A program made the position numbers and the translations under genes. The notes beneath the pieces were generated by a model. That model had not been told where the DNA came from, searched no databases, and saw nothing but the letters and a program-made list of their open reading frames with translations. Shown one piece after another: positions 45,348-54,653 of a stretch of DNA of 64,000 nt; position 1 is the first letter of the stretch; each line of letters opens with the position of its first letter. The DNA is taken from positions 124,001 through 188,000 of the forward strand of contig JANQHE010000061.1 in the NCBI GenBank assembly GCA_028282785.1, written 5' to 3'. Source of the stretch: Bacteroidales bacterium (GTDB lineage: Bacteria > Bacteroidota > Bacteroidia > Bacteroidales > UBA12077).

Positions 45348-46469
45348 ATGATTATAGGTATTTTAAAAGAACCTGACGTTGATAACAGAGTTGCATTATT
45401 GCCTGAAAATGTAAAAACTCTGATTGATTTAAAAACTTCTGTTATACTTGAAAAAGGAGCTGGTGGAAGATCTTTCTATTCTGATGAAGAATATAAAAAT
45501 ATTGGTGCGGAAATAGTTGACAGAGAAAAGATTCTCTCCAATGCTGACTTGATACTTAGCATAAATGCTGTACCTAATGCAGAATATAAAAATTTAAGCT
45601 CTAATCAAGCTGTTTTAACTGCTTACGGTCCTTTATTTAATAAAGAATTACTAAAACAGTTTGTTGATGACGGATTAACAAGTTTTAGTATGGATATGGT
45701 ACCCAGGATAACTCGTGCACAATCCATGGATGTGTTATCATCTATGGCAACCATTGCTGGTTACAAAGCTGTATTGGAAGCTGCAAAACATCTACCGTCA
45801 TTTTTTCCAATGTTTATGTCTGCAGCAGGTACAATTCGTCCTTCAAGAATTTTGATTCTGGGTGCTGGTGTAGCCGGTTTGCAAGCGATAGCAACCGCCA
45901 GAAAACTAGGAGCTGTTGTGGAAGCTTTTGATGTTCGTACTGCTGTAAAAGAGCAAGTTGAAAGTTTGGGTGGAAAATTTGTTGAAGTAGAAGGAGCCAA
46001 AGATGATGCAAGTGCCGGAGGGTATGCAGTGGAACAAACAAAGGAATACAAGCGGAAACAACAAGAATTAATACAGGATCATGCGAAAAAAGCAAATGTA
46101 GTGATCACAACTGCTCAAATTCCCGGGCGAAAGGCTCCAATCTTAATCACTAAAGATACAGTTGAAAACATGAAACCCGGGTCGGTAATTATTGACCTTG
46201 CAGCATCAACAGGAGGAAATTGTGAACTAACACAAAATAATAAGATAATTGAAGTAAACGATGTGAAAATTATAGGAAATTCAAATTTCCCTAGTGAGAT
46301 GCCATCTGATGCAAGTAAAATGTACGGAAATAACCTTATTAATTTTATGAAATTGATTATTGATGAGGAAGGTAACCTGAAACTTGATTTTGAAGACGAA
46401 ATTGTAAAAGGTACTTGCATTACGCATAACAATGAAATTATAAATGAAAGAGTAAAATCAAATCAATAA
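45348..46469 (+). CDS. pntAA: NAD(P) transhydrogenase subunit alpha part 1
   Basis: The 373-residue soluble NAD(H)-binding dI component starts MIIGILKEPDVDNRVALLPENV, with the alanine-dehydrogenase/PntA signature in the N-terminal half. The Rossmann motif RILILGAGVAGLQAIATARKLGAVVEAFD is followed by the RQD-loop region and the mobile loop around GYAVEQTKEYK. In the split form of the enzyme this is the first of three genes. It couples hydride transfer from NADH to NADP+ with proton uptake at the inner membrane. The next gene starts 13 bp downstream. Confidence 0.94.
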   Translation: MIIGILKEPDVDNRVALLPENVKTLIDLKTSVILEKGAGGRSFYSDEEYKNIGAEIVDREKILSNADLILSINAVPNAEYKNLSSNQAVLTAYGPLFNKELLKQFVDDGLTSFSMDMVPRITRAQSMDVLSSMATIAGYKAVLEAAKHLPSFFPMFMSAAGTIRPSRILILGAGVAGLQAIATARKLGAVVEAFDVRTAVKEQVESLGGKFVEVEGAKDDASAGGYAVEQTKEYKRKQQELIQDHAKKANVVITTAQIPGRKAPILITKDTVENMKPGSVIIDLAASTGGNCELTQNNKIIEVNDVKIIGNSNFPSEMPSDASKMYGNNLINFMKLIIDEEGNLKLDFEDEIVKGTCITHNNEIINERVKSNQ

Positions 46470-46482
46470 AAAAATACATACA

Positions 46483-46794
46483 ATGGAAGCAGTTCTTGAA
46501 TTTATATATGTAAACTCCGAAACGATATTCGGAATTATTTTATCTATATTTCTGGGAATAGAGGTAATATCTCATGTACCTGCAGTTTTACATACACCTT
46601 TAATGTCCGGGGCAAATGCTTTAAGTGGAGTTGTAATAATAGGAGCAATCATTATTCTCGGACATGCACAATCGACATTTAGCATAGTAATGGGGTTTTT
46701 AGCAGTTTTTCTGGGAACACTTAATGTTGTTGGAGGATTTGCTGTTACAGACAGGATGTTAGAGATGTTCAAAAAGAAACCTAAAAAAGATTAA
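46483..46794 (+). CDS. pntAB: NAD(P) transhydrogenase subunit alpha part 2
   Basis: The 103-residue membrane protein has about three to four transmembrane helices (NSETIFGIILSIFLGIEVI, GANALSGVVIIGAIIILGHA, TFSIVMGFLAVFLGTLNVVGGFAVTDRMLEMF). The SGANALSGVVIIG block with the buried Asn is the dII signature shared with PntA C-terminus. It is the middle gene of the split transhydrogenase operon. Confidence 0.94.
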   Translation: MEAVLEFIYVNSETIFGIILSIFLGIEVISHVPAVLHTPLMSGANALSGVVIIGAIIILGHAQSTFSIVMGFLAVFLGTLNVVGGFAVTDRMLEMFKKKPKKD

Positions 46795-46800
46795 TGAATT

Positions 46801-48255
46801 ATGGATAAGATAATTGAATTCACAAAAAATGTACAGTTCACCTTAGGTGATTCAGTTTTAGAAATTATATACCTTTTTGCAGCAGTACTTTTCATATTAG
46901 GCTTAAAAATGTTAAGTCATCCGGATTCAGCAAGGCGCGGTAATTTTATAGCTGCAACAGGTATGATTTTGGCTATTGCGGGAACGTTAGTTTTACATAA
47001 GCAAGATGGTCAAAGGATCGGAAATATGGGGTATATTTTTGGAGCATTGACACTTGGCCTTATAGTAGGATTGGTTATTGCCCGTAAAGTAAAAATGACA
47101 AAAATGCCTGAGTTGGTATCATTTTTTAATGGAATGGGCGGAGCAGTTGCTACCATTATTGCCATGATGGAATTTCCCAATATTGATAAGGAATTGATCG
47201 CACTTCACGGTATGTTGAATTTTCAAACATTGGTTATATTTTTAAGTTTAGTTATTGGTAGTGTGTCTTTTACCGGGAGTATGATAGCATTTGGAAAACT
47301 TGACGGTTTTATTAAGGATATCAGATCCAAATCACTACGATATGTTAATATAGTTTTATTATTAGCAATTTTCGGATTTGTTGCTTTTTTAATGACACAA
47401 GGAAAAGTAAATGCAAAGGATTTAATGCCTTATGTATTTATTTTATTGGGAGTATCATTATTATATGGGGTTTTATTTGTTATGCCAATTGGAGGAGCTG
47501 ATATGCCGGTTGTAATTTCACTACTTAATTCATTTACCGGTATAACCGCAGCAATGGCCGGATTTTTATATGGAAACCTGGCAATGTTAACGGGCGGTAT
47601 TTTGGTAGGTTCAGCCGGAACAATCCTGACAATACTGATGTGTAAAGCAATGAATCGTTCCTTATTCAATGTAATTATCGGAGCTTTTGGAGGAGGTGGA
47701 GAAGCTATTCAAAGTGAGTTAGGGACTATAAAAGAAATATCTGAAACAGATTTAGCTATTTTATTAAGTTATTCACGAAAAGTGGTTGTAATTCCCGGTT
47801 ATGGATTAGCTGTTGCCCAGGCACAGTTTTTAGCACATGAATTAGATGTACTATTAGAAGGCAAAGGAGTGGAAGTTAAATATGCTATTCATCCTGTAGC
47901 AGGCAGGATGCCCGGGCATATGAATGTTCTTTTGGCTGAAGCCGATGTGCCATACGATAAGTTAGTTGAAAGCGATAAAGCCAATGAAGATATGGATAAT
48001 GTTGATGTGGCGGTTGTAGTTGGAGCAAATGACGTTGTTAACCCGGCAGCAGAGGAAGATCCTTCAAGTCCTATTTATGGAATGCCTATTGTTAGAGCTT
48101 TGAAAGCAAAAAATATTATTGTATTAAAACGCGGCATGGGTAAAGGCTATGCAGCAATTGAGAACAACTTGTTTTATCATGATAAAACAAGAATGCTATT
48201 TGGTAATGCAAAAGATACACTTCAAAGAGTAGTAAAAGAAGTCGAAAATATTTAA
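46801..48255 (+). CDS. pntB: NAD(P) transhydrogenase subunit beta
   Basis: At 484 residues, the first 270 are transmembrane helices of dII (with GMGGAVATIIAMMEF and PIGGADMPVVISLLNSFTGITAAMAGF) and the rest is the soluble NADP-binding dIII domain: IPGYGLAVAQAQFLAHEL, HPVAGRMPGHMNVLLAEADVPYD and VVGANDVVNPAAEEDPSSPIYGMP. All are canonical. It starts 6 bp after pntAB and ends at a terminator (48286-48314). Confidence 0.95.
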   Translation: MDKIIEFTKNVQFTLGDSVLEIIYLFAAVLFILGLKMLSHPDSARRGNFIAATGMILAIAGTLVLHKQDGQRIGNMGYIFGALTLGLIVGLVIARKVKMTKMPELVSFFNGMGGAVATIIAMMEFPNIDKELIALHGMLNFQTLVIFLSLVIGSVSFTGSMIAFGKLDGFIKDIRSKSLRYVNIVLLLAIFGFVAFLMTQGKVNAKDLMPYVFILLGVSLLYGVLFVMPIGGADMPVVISLLNSFTGITAAMAGFLYGNLAMLTGGILVGSAGTILTILMCKAMNRSLFNVIIGAFGGGGEAIQSELGTIKEISETDLAILLSYSRKVVVIPGYGLAVAQAQFLAHELDVLLEGKGVEVKYAIHPVAGRMPGHMNVLLAEADVPYDKLVESDKANEDMDNVDVAVVVGANDVVNPAAEEDPSSPIYGMPIVRALKAKNIIVLKRGMGKGYAAIENNLFYHDKTRMLFGNAKDTLQRVVKEVENI

Positions 48256-48285
48256 CTTTATATAGATAACAAAATTAATAAGATG

Positions 48286-48314
48286 ATTCCCGTTTTTACG
48301 GGAATTTCTTTTTT
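48286..48314 (+). terminator. Terminator of the pnt operon
   Basis: ATTCCCG (48286-48292) pairs with CGGGAAT (48299-48305) around TTTTTA and is followed by TTCTTTTTTG. Positioned 31 bp after the pntB stop. Confidence 0.85.
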
Positions 48315-48431
48315 GTATAAAGAGATCTTTATTCTAGCCGGGGACGACAATTTTAGATTTGCAATGTTTTTAGTTTATATTCTATACTTTATAAGAAGTT
48401 ATTCTTAAATTTATAAGCTATATAAAACCTC

Positions 48432-50231
48432 ATGAATATGAATCTTAAAAAAATTATTTCCCTTAGTACTTTACTTTTATCTTTCTCAATTTTATTTGCC
48501 CAAAAGTATCAGTTCGAAGAAAAGAACGGTGTAAGAACATTTAATGAAGGAAGCCTTATCATAAAAGAAGATATACCCTTTTTAACTGTAAAAGGGAACT
48601 CTTATGAAATGGGATTGCAGTATGGTGTTTTAATGAATGATTTGCTTCTTGATATGGATCATACAGTTGACAGTTTGATCGAATCATATATTGGCTCTTT
48701 CTTCATTAAAAAATGGATAGCCAAAATGGTTCTTGGTGCGAAAATTAAGAAAGTAGAGGAAACAGTACCCAATGAATATATACGGGAGTTAAAAGGAATG
48801 GCAGATGGGAGTGATTTAAAATTAAAGGAACTTAAAATCATTGCATATTTTCCTCAGTTGTTTTTCAAAATAAGTTGTACAGCATTTATAATGAAAAATG
48901 AGACAGGTATAGTACATGGAAGAAATTTGGACTGGCCCGGTATAGAAGCCTTAACACAATATCCTTTAATTGTTAATTATCATAAAGGTGATAAAAATCC
49001 AGTTACAGTTTTAACTTTTAGAGGTTATCCAGGCGTTTATACCGGAATGAATCATAATGGACTGAGTATGTCTATAAACATGAATGGAACTCCGGCTGAC
49101 GATGGTAAGGAAACTAATGATTATAATACAGGAATGCCACTTGCTTACAAGTTAAGAAATATACTTGAGAATGCAGATGAAATTTCTGAAGTGGACCAAA
49201 TGTTTAACGGGTATAGTTCTCATGCATGGTTTATTACTGTCGGAAGTAAAAAAGATAAATCCGGAGCAATATACGAACTAACGCGTGGTGAAGTTATTAA
49301 AAATGAAATGAAAAGTGATTTTCTTTTCGTTGAAAATCTTTCGCTTTCTGATAAAGGAAGATATAAATACAGTCCGATATGGATGCATGGTACATCTAAT
49401 ATATCTCGTGAGCGAAAAATTGAAGAATTATATAAAAGAATTTATGAGAAGGACTTAGTTTCTAAAAGTTATCAAATTCTGACAAACACTGAAAATCATC
49501 ATTTAAAGCATGATCCTTTTTTTAGGTATTGTATTAATAATTTGATTACTGTTAAAAGTTGTATAATGGATAATTCAAATAACAAAATTTATTTTACTTA
49601 TGGTGAAAGGTTAGCTGCATTGAATAAATATTTGGAGTACGATATAGAAAACCACAATGTTAGTGTGTATAAAGAAAGGCAGGATGTGGTTGATATAAAC
49701 TATCTAAATAAACGTCTGGAATATCAAGAGTGGTATGCAAATGAGATGGGAGATAAAAAGAAATTAGGGAATGAAGACTATTGGAAGATTATAAATACTA
49801 TAGATAAACTTGATCTTGAACCGGCTTATAAGTATTACTTGTTATCTTTTTATTATTCAAAATTAAAGAATTATGAGTTAGCCCATAAAAAAGCGGAAAA
49901 ATATATTGAAGAGCGACCTGATTTTTTTCTTGCCTATTATAATAAATATAAAATACTAAATGAAAAAGGTGATTACATAGGTGCAATTCAGGCTCTTGAA
50001 GAAATGTTAAAGACATCAACAATTAATCCCTATTATGAATATTTAGCTTATGTTAGTAAGATAAAATTGTATGATAAATTATTAGAGCAAAATCTTGAAC
50101 AAACATATATTGATGAAATTTTCAGGTTAGGTAAGAAGGTAAGGGAAGATATTAGCAAATATTTAATAGATAATGATACAAGAAAAGATTTGGATGTTGT
50201 AAAAACAATAGAGGAAAAATATAGAAATTAA
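48432..50231 (+). CDS. C45/acyl-CoA:6-aminopenicillanate acyltransferase-like amidase with TPR tail
   Basis: The product has 599 residues with signal peptide (about 1-23, ending ILFA). The N-terminal-nucleophile domain (about 45-400) has the invariant Cys149 in KISCTAFIMKNETGIVHGRNLDWPG, where Cys is exposed after self-cleavage in the family, and GVYTGMNHNGLSMSINMN. The C-terminal 180 residues (about 415-599) form TPR-like pairs (AYKYYLLSFYYSKLKNYELAHKKAEKYIEERPD). The family cuts C-N amide bonds in, for example, bile acid conjugates, penicillin or ceramide. A TPR tail is unusual for it. The stop overlaps the sirtuin start by 1 bp. Confidence 0.8.
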   Translation: MNMNLKKIISLSTLLLSFSILFAQKYQFEEKNGVRTFNEGSLIIKEDIPFLTVKGNSYEMGLQYGVLMNDLLLDMDHTVDSLIESYIGSFFIKKWIAKMVLGAKIKKVEETVPNEYIRELKGMADGSDLKLKELKIIAYFPQLFFKISCTAFIMKNETGIVHGRNLDWPGIEALTQYPLIVNYHKGDKNPVTVLTFRGYPGVYTGMNHNGLSMSINMNGTPADDGKETNDYNTGMPLAYKLRNILENADEISEVDQMFNGYSSHAWFITVGSKKDKSGAIYELTRGEVIKNEMKSDFLFVENLSLSDKGRYKYSPIWMHGTSNISRERKIEELYKRIYEKDLVSKSYQILTNTENHHLKHDPFFRYCINNLITVKSCIMDNSNNKIYFTYGERLAALNKYLEYDIENHNVSVYKERQDVVDINYLNKRLEYQEWYANEMGDKKKLGNEDYWKIINTIDKLDLEPAYKYYLLSFYYSKLKNYELAHKKAEKYIEERPDFFLAYYNKYKILNEKGDYIGAIQALEEMLKTSTINPYYEYLAYVSKIKLYDKLLEQNLEQTYIDEIFRLGKKVREDISKYLIDNDTRKDLDVVKTIEEKYRN

Positions 50232-50974
50232 TGGATGAAAATGTACAAAAGGCGGTCGATTTAATCTTGTATTCAGAGTATACTATTGCTTTTACAGGGG
50301 CAGGAATTTCAGTAGAAAGCGGTATACCTCCTTTTCGTGGAGAAAACGGATTATGGAGTAAATATGATCCAAATGCCTTGGATTTAGGCAATTTTCACTT
50401 AAATCCTGTAGAAGCCTGGAAAGTTATAAAAGAAATTTTTTATGATTTTTTTGGAGAAGCAAAACCCAACGATGCACACTTGGTTTTAGCTGAATTGGAA
50501 AAACAGGGATTAGTTAAAGCAATTATCACCCAAAATATAGATAATCTGCATTATGATGCCGGAAGTAGGGAAGTGTACGAATTTCATGGGAATTCAAGAA
50601 TGTTGGTTTGTCCTTATTGTGATAAAAAGGTTGTTGCAGAGGAAACTGATTTAAACTATATACCACTTTGTGATAAATGCCATGCAGTTTTAAAACCGGA
50701 TTTTATATTTTTTGGTGAAGGAATTCCGGAAGAAGCATATAAAAAATCTGTTGAAGCTGCACAAAAAGCAGATTTAGTTATTATTATAGGATCTACCGGC
50801 GAAGTAGTTCCGGCAGCATCTATACCACCATTTGCAAAGCAAAATGGTGCCAAGGTTATTGAAATTAACCCGGAAGAATCTTCGTTTACCGGATCAATTA
50901 CTGATATATTTTTAAAGGGTAAAGCAACCGAAGTAATGAAGGAGATCTTGAACGGAATAAAACAAAAAATATGA
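50231..50974 (+). CDS. Sirtuin NAD-dependent protein deacylase
   Basis: The protein is 247 residues with complete Sir2 motifs: FTGAGISVESGIPPFRG (22-37), ITQNIDNLHYDAG (99-111), catalytic His119 in EFHGN, and four zinc cysteines C127/C130/C147/C150. It also has ILKPDFIFFGEGIP and IIIGSTGEVVPAAS. The ALDLGNF loop and absence of the CobB Tyr/Arg pair leave substrate class open (deacetylase or other deacylase). It is joined to the upstream amidase gene by a TAATG-type overlap and followed by an S4 gene overlapping by 4 bp. Confidence 0.9.
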   Translation: MDENVQKAVDLILYSEYTIAFTGAGISVESGIPPFRGENGLWSKYDPNALDLGNFHLNPVEAWKVIKEIFYDFFGEAKPNDAHLVLAELEKQGLVKAIITQNIDNLHYDAGSREVYEFHGNSRMLVCPYCDKKVVAEETDLNYIPLCDKCHAVLKPDFIFFGEGIPEEAYKKSVEAAQKADLVIIIGSTGEVVPAASIPPFAKQNGAKVIEINPEESSFTGSITDIFLKGKATEVMKEILNGIKQKI

Positions 50975-51180
50975 TTAAATTTAAACTGGAAGGCTCTGAA
51001 TATATTGAACTAATTAAGTTGTTGAAAGTTACTAATATATGTGGAAGCGGAGGCGAAGCAAAACATTTGGTTGATGAAGGAGGAGTAAAGTTAAATGGAA
51101 ATATGGAAAGCAGAAAAAGAGCAAAAATCCGGTCTGGAGATAAGATTGAAGTTTTTGATGAAACTATTGAAATAGAATAA
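50971..51180 (+). CDS. S4-domain RNA-binding protein (YbcJ-like)
   Basis: A protein of 69 residues that is one S4 fold: EYIELIKLLKVTNICGSGGEAKHLVDEGGVKLNGNMESRKRAKIRSGDKIEVF. It matches small stand-alone S4 proteins related to YbcJ/RqcP-like, thought to bind structured RNA. It overlaps the sirtuin stop by 4 bp (ATGA), so it is translationally coupled. Confidence 0.82.
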   Translation: MIKFKLEGSEYIELIKLLKVTNICGSGGEAKHLVDEGGVKLNGNMESRKRAKIRSGDKIEVFDETIEIE

Positions 51181-51198
51181 ACATAAAAGATTATTAAT

Positions 51199-51756
51199 AT
51201 GGCATTTATTGATTTAGCAAGAAAAAGATATTCATCCAGGAATTATCAGGACAAGCAGATTGAAAAAGAACTTTTATTGCAAGTTTTAGAAGCAGGTAGA
51301 GTGGCTCCATCTGCAAAAAATAAGCAACCCTGGCATTTTGTTGTAATTACTGCAGATGAATCACTTAAAAAAATTAAAGAGTGTTATGAAAGAGATTGGA
51401 TAGCGAGTGCAAAGTGTGTTATAGTTGTATGTGGAGATCATCGGGAAGCTTGGAGACGTGCAGACGGAAAGATTCATACGGATGTTGATGTTTCAATCGC
51501 AATTGATCATATGACATTAGCAGCAACTGACTTAGGATTAGCCACTTGTTGGGTGTGTAAGTTCGATGTATTAAAATGTGTAAAAGCACTTGATTTACCA
51601 GATGGTGTTGAACCAATTGCATTGCTTCCGATTGGTTATCCGGCAGATAAAGCAGATGTAAACAGACATGATCAGTTAAGAAAGCCCTTAGACGAAATTG
51701 TACACTGGGAAAAGTTTTACTATAAACCATTCAAACGTAAGAAGCCCATTTTATAA
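51199..51756 (+). CDS. Nitroreductase-family protein
   Basis: The 185-residue protein begins FIDLARKRYSSRNYQDKQI and has GRVAPSAKNKQPWHFVVI and LATCWVCKFDVLKCVKALDLPDGVEPIALLPIGYPADKA. Residues binding FMN phosphate (Arg10/Ser12-type start) and the Q-P-W triplet are present. It lies 18 bp downstream of the S4 gene and is probably the last gene of the operon that starts at 48432. Confidence 0.83.
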   Translation: MAFIDLARKRYSSRNYQDKQIEKELLLQVLEAGRVAPSAKNKQPWHFVVITADESLKKIKECYERDWIASAKCVIVVCGDHREAWRRADGKIHTDVDVSIAIDHMTLAATDLGLATCWVCKFDVLKCVKALDLPDGVEPIALLPIGYPADKADVNRHDQLRKPLDEIVHWEKFYYKPFKRKKPIL

Positions 51757-51765
51757 GAAATTGAA

Positions 51766-51788
51766 AACCGGATTTATCCGGTTTTTTT
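51766..51788 (+). terminator. Terminator of the C45-sirtuin-S4-nitroreductase operon
   Basis: AACCGGAT (51766-51773) pairs with ATCCGGTT (51776-51783) around TT, followed by a run of T. It lies 9 bp after the nitroreductase stop. Confidence 0.88.
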
Positions 51789-51859
51789 AATGTTCATTTA
51801 ATATAATCGGAAAAATAAGAGCAAATTAAATTACTATTAAAATATATAAAATCAATTCA

Positions 51860-54094
51860 TTAAGAGTTTATGTTTGCAATTAAATCTTTCATTAGTTTTA
51901 AATCTAACTGTTTAATTCCATGAATTTTTAAATATTCATTATCTTCCATAAATGACCGTGAAAATTCCGTAATATTATATTTGAAATGTTCGAAGGCTGT
52001 TTTATAGGTTGCTATGGCCTTATCAATTTGGTTCGATGACCAGTAAGAATGGCCTAAATGAATTAAATCAAAACCATTTATTTTTTTGCCAAGTACTTTG
52101 TTGTAGTAGTTTATTGCCGTATCAAACTTTCCAAGTATAAATGATATCCAGGCAATTGGTCGCTGTATTTTTTCATTTGAAGGCGATAAGTATTCAACTT
52201 TAAAATAATACTTTAAAGCTTCTTCATATTTTTCTAATCTCATTAAAGTATGGCCTATGTAGGCTTGTATATAAAGATTTTCAGGATCAAGTTTTTCTGC
52301 TGATTTATAATATTCCAGGGCTTTTTTATGATCATTTAAATAACGACAGCATAAAGCAATCTTTTTGATAATCCAGGCTTTATTTTCATCTAAAAGTTCA
52401 GCTCTGTGATAATATTTTAAGGCATTTTCATATTGACCCAATCGTTGATAGCAATATCCGATTTTCTCAAATAATTCAATGTTACTTTCTTCTGTTTTTT
52501 CTATAACCTTGAATATTTCAACAGCTTTATCGTAATGTTCATTTTCAAGGAAAAACTCGGCAATATTTCTGATTACCTGCTTGTTCGTTATAATTTGGTT
52601 AAAAAAGTCAGAGTACTGAACATCAAACTCCCACTTGAAAATATCTGAAAACTCATTTTTATAAGGATGTAGTTTATAAAAACGATATAGATCCTGTAAG
52701 TATTGAGTTATAATACTTTTTGTTAACGTAAATTGATTCAGTAAGTTTTCATCTTTTTGGACTTCTTCCAAACTCTTCATTTCTTCATTGAACATATCCA
52801 TCATCATGGATTTATGTGATTCCGGTATCATTTGCAGGTTCAAACAAAATGAGTATTTATCGGAACTACACATATGAAAAGACTTTTCCAATTGTTCTAC
52901 GAATGTTGACAAATTGGTTTCTTCTTTCTCAACAATCATATCAATATATTCATTTTCTTTATAGAAAGGCGTAAGCCAGTTGCTGATTTCATTAAAGAAA
53001 GGGAAGTGTTTTAATCTTGAAAATGCGCTCATAAATACATCAGAGCCCTCAATTTGCATTTTAGAAAAATCCTGAAGCTTATCTAATAAATCAGGAGAAT
53101 CTTCAAAGACTTTTTCCCAATCCGGGTTTTTATCTTCAGAGAAATCTTCTGAAAGTATATTTTCAAGATCAAGGTTTTTTTCGATATTTGGTTGCATTTT
53201 CATCATTTCAGGAAGTATTTCTTCTTCCCATTTTTTTGTAATCTTTTCTGTTTCCTTTGATCTGAAGATCTGAATGATCACAGCTTCAAATTGTTTATCT
53301 ATTTCTTTTACCTTGGATAGTTTTAAGACCTCTTTCTCTAGTTCAGGATAAAGAGCGATTCTTTTGTCATGTTTGTACAAAGCAAGAATTATCCCTACCA
53401 AGGCACGTTGCCAAACTTGATTCTCTGTGATATAGTAGAAATTAATTAATGACATAAATTTCTTTGAATCAAAAATCCTTAAAAGACTTAATGTGATTGC
53501 ACTTACAATTAAGCTTTTGTCGTGCCAGGGAATTTTTTCCGAATTACAAATTGAGTTAATGGTTTTAATCTCAGTTTCATGATATGAATCAGTAAGCCAA
53601 AGAATATTAAAAAGTTCCTTTAAAGCATCTTGTCTTGAAACTACTTTAGATTTCTCCTTTTGTACTTGATTAAGGTCAATATTATTATTTTTTAATATTT
53701 TATCTAACTCATTATCAAAAGTTAAGTTATTGATTAAGGAAAAAGTATCATCTGAATGCCCTTCAATTTCTTTTTCCAAGGACCATTTTAGTTTATAAAT
53801 GGTAAGTTCAGAGGTTTCAGTTAAAATGCACTCTTTTATTTTATCATTAAGCTCTAATAGTGATCTTTGTACATATCCGTAGATCTTATCTCTCTCCGGA
53901 TCTGTAACTCCGGTAAATGAGTGTTTCAGGATATTAGAGTAAGTATCTCTAATTTTTTCAATCTGTATTTGGTGATATTGTCGCTTTGTATTACTTGCAA
54001 AACTGAATAACTCTTTAATTGCGACAATAATTTCATTAGTTAAAATTAAATCGGTTATATATTGATGCTTTTTTTGTATCTCTTTAAAATTCAT
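51860..54094 (-). CDS. Large TPR-repeat protein of unknown function
   Basis: At 744 residues, cytoplasmic and helical. The first 480 residues are helix-rich and unrecognised. The C-terminal 240 residues carry about six clear TPR units (YDKAVEIFKVIEKTEESNIEL; YENALKYYHRAELLDENKAW; HKKALEYYKSAEKLDPENLY; YEEALKYYFKVEYLSPSNEK). No enzyme domain or signal peptide. Its own upstream region is the 311-bp gap 54095-54405. A structural or scaffolding role is likely but unproven. Confidence 0.75.
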   Translation of the reverse strand: MNFKEIQKKHQYITDLILTNEIIVAIKELFSFASNTKRQYHQIQIEKIRDTYSNILKHSFTGVTDPERDKIYGYVQRSLLELNDKIKECILTETSELTIYKLKWSLEKEIEGHSDDTFSLINNLTFDNELDKILKNNNIDLNQVQKEKSKVVSRQDALKELFNILWLTDSYHETEIKTINSICNSEKIPWHDKSLIVSAITLSLLRIFDSKKFMSLINFYYITENQVWQRALVGIILALYKHDKRIALYPELEKEVLKLSKVKEIDKQFEAVIIQIFRSKETEKITKKWEEEILPEMMKMQPNIEKNLDLENILSEDFSEDKNPDWEKVFEDSPDLLDKLQDFSKMQIEGSDVFMSAFSRLKHFPFFNEISNWLTPFYKENEYIDMIVEKEETNLSTFVEQLEKSFHMCSSDKYSFCLNLQMIPESHKSMMMDMFNEEMKSLEEVQKDENLLNQFTLTKSIITQYLQDLYRFYKLHPYKNEFSDIFKWEFDVQYSDFFNQIITNKQVIRNIAEFFLENEHYDKAVEIFKVIEKTEESNIELFEKIGYCYQRLGQYENALKYYHRAELLDENKAWIIKKIALCCRYLNDHKKALEYYKSAEKLDPENLYIQAYIGHTLMRLEKYEEALKYYFKVEYLSPSNEKIQRPIAWISFILGKFDTAINYYNKVLGKKINGFDLIHLGHSYWSSNQIDKAIATYKTAFEHFKYNITEFSRSFMEDNEYLKIHGIKQLDLKLMKDLIANINS

Positions 54095-54405
54095 TATTTC
54101 TCCCTTTCACAATAATTTCAGTAATCATTTCAAATACTGTTCCTAATATAATATAGTGACAAGATAGTATATAAAACTAGGAATTATATGCAATTATGTC
54201 ATAAATGATTTATGAATGATAGGTAAGAATAAAAGCGCTATAGGAATAATCTTTAGTAATTTGAAGTTTAAAGCAATAAGAATTCCGGATTATAAAATCA
54301 ATATAAAAATTATGTTCTTAAATACAAAAATATATATTCTACAGTATTTATTTTCTTCATAACATTATATAACTTGCATGTATGTAATTGTTTCATTATT
54401 AGCTT
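54095..54405. other. 311-bp divergent intergenic region
   Basis: Upstream region of two divergent genes. I see no coding frame, hairpin terminator or well-spaced TTTG/TAnnTTTG pair, only AT-rich sequence. Confidence 0.4.
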
Positions 54406-54651
54406 ATGAGATCAATAAATTATCACGCAAAAATCGACTCGGCACAAACTGTGGTTGAAAACTTAAAAGTAAATGTACTGGAAATCTTTTGGGAAGAAGA
54501 TCCTTTTGAATACTGTAGTTCACGTTCAATTTTACCTTTAATACAGGAGGAAGCTGAGCATAGTATAAAGGATTTACATTTAAAAAAGAAAGATCAGAAC
54601 TTTTATTTACAAAAAGTTGGACAAGTTTTAGGTGAATATTGCGAAGATTAA
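54406..54651 (+). CDS. Small protein of unknown function
   Basis: The 81-residue acidic protein (MRSINYHAKIDSAQTVVENL start) has two cysteines (CSSRS and near the end GEYCED), predicted helix-strand mix and no membrane segment. No family recognised. The stop lies 2 bp from the convergent OmpR-type regulator. It is a possible real gene because codon use matches its neighbours and the upstream gap is long. Confidence 0.5.
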   Translation: MRSINYHAKIDSAQTVVENLKVNVLEIFWEEDPFEYCSSRSILPLIQEEAEHSIKDLHLKKKDQNFYLQKVGQVLGEYCED

Positions 54652-54653
54652 AT

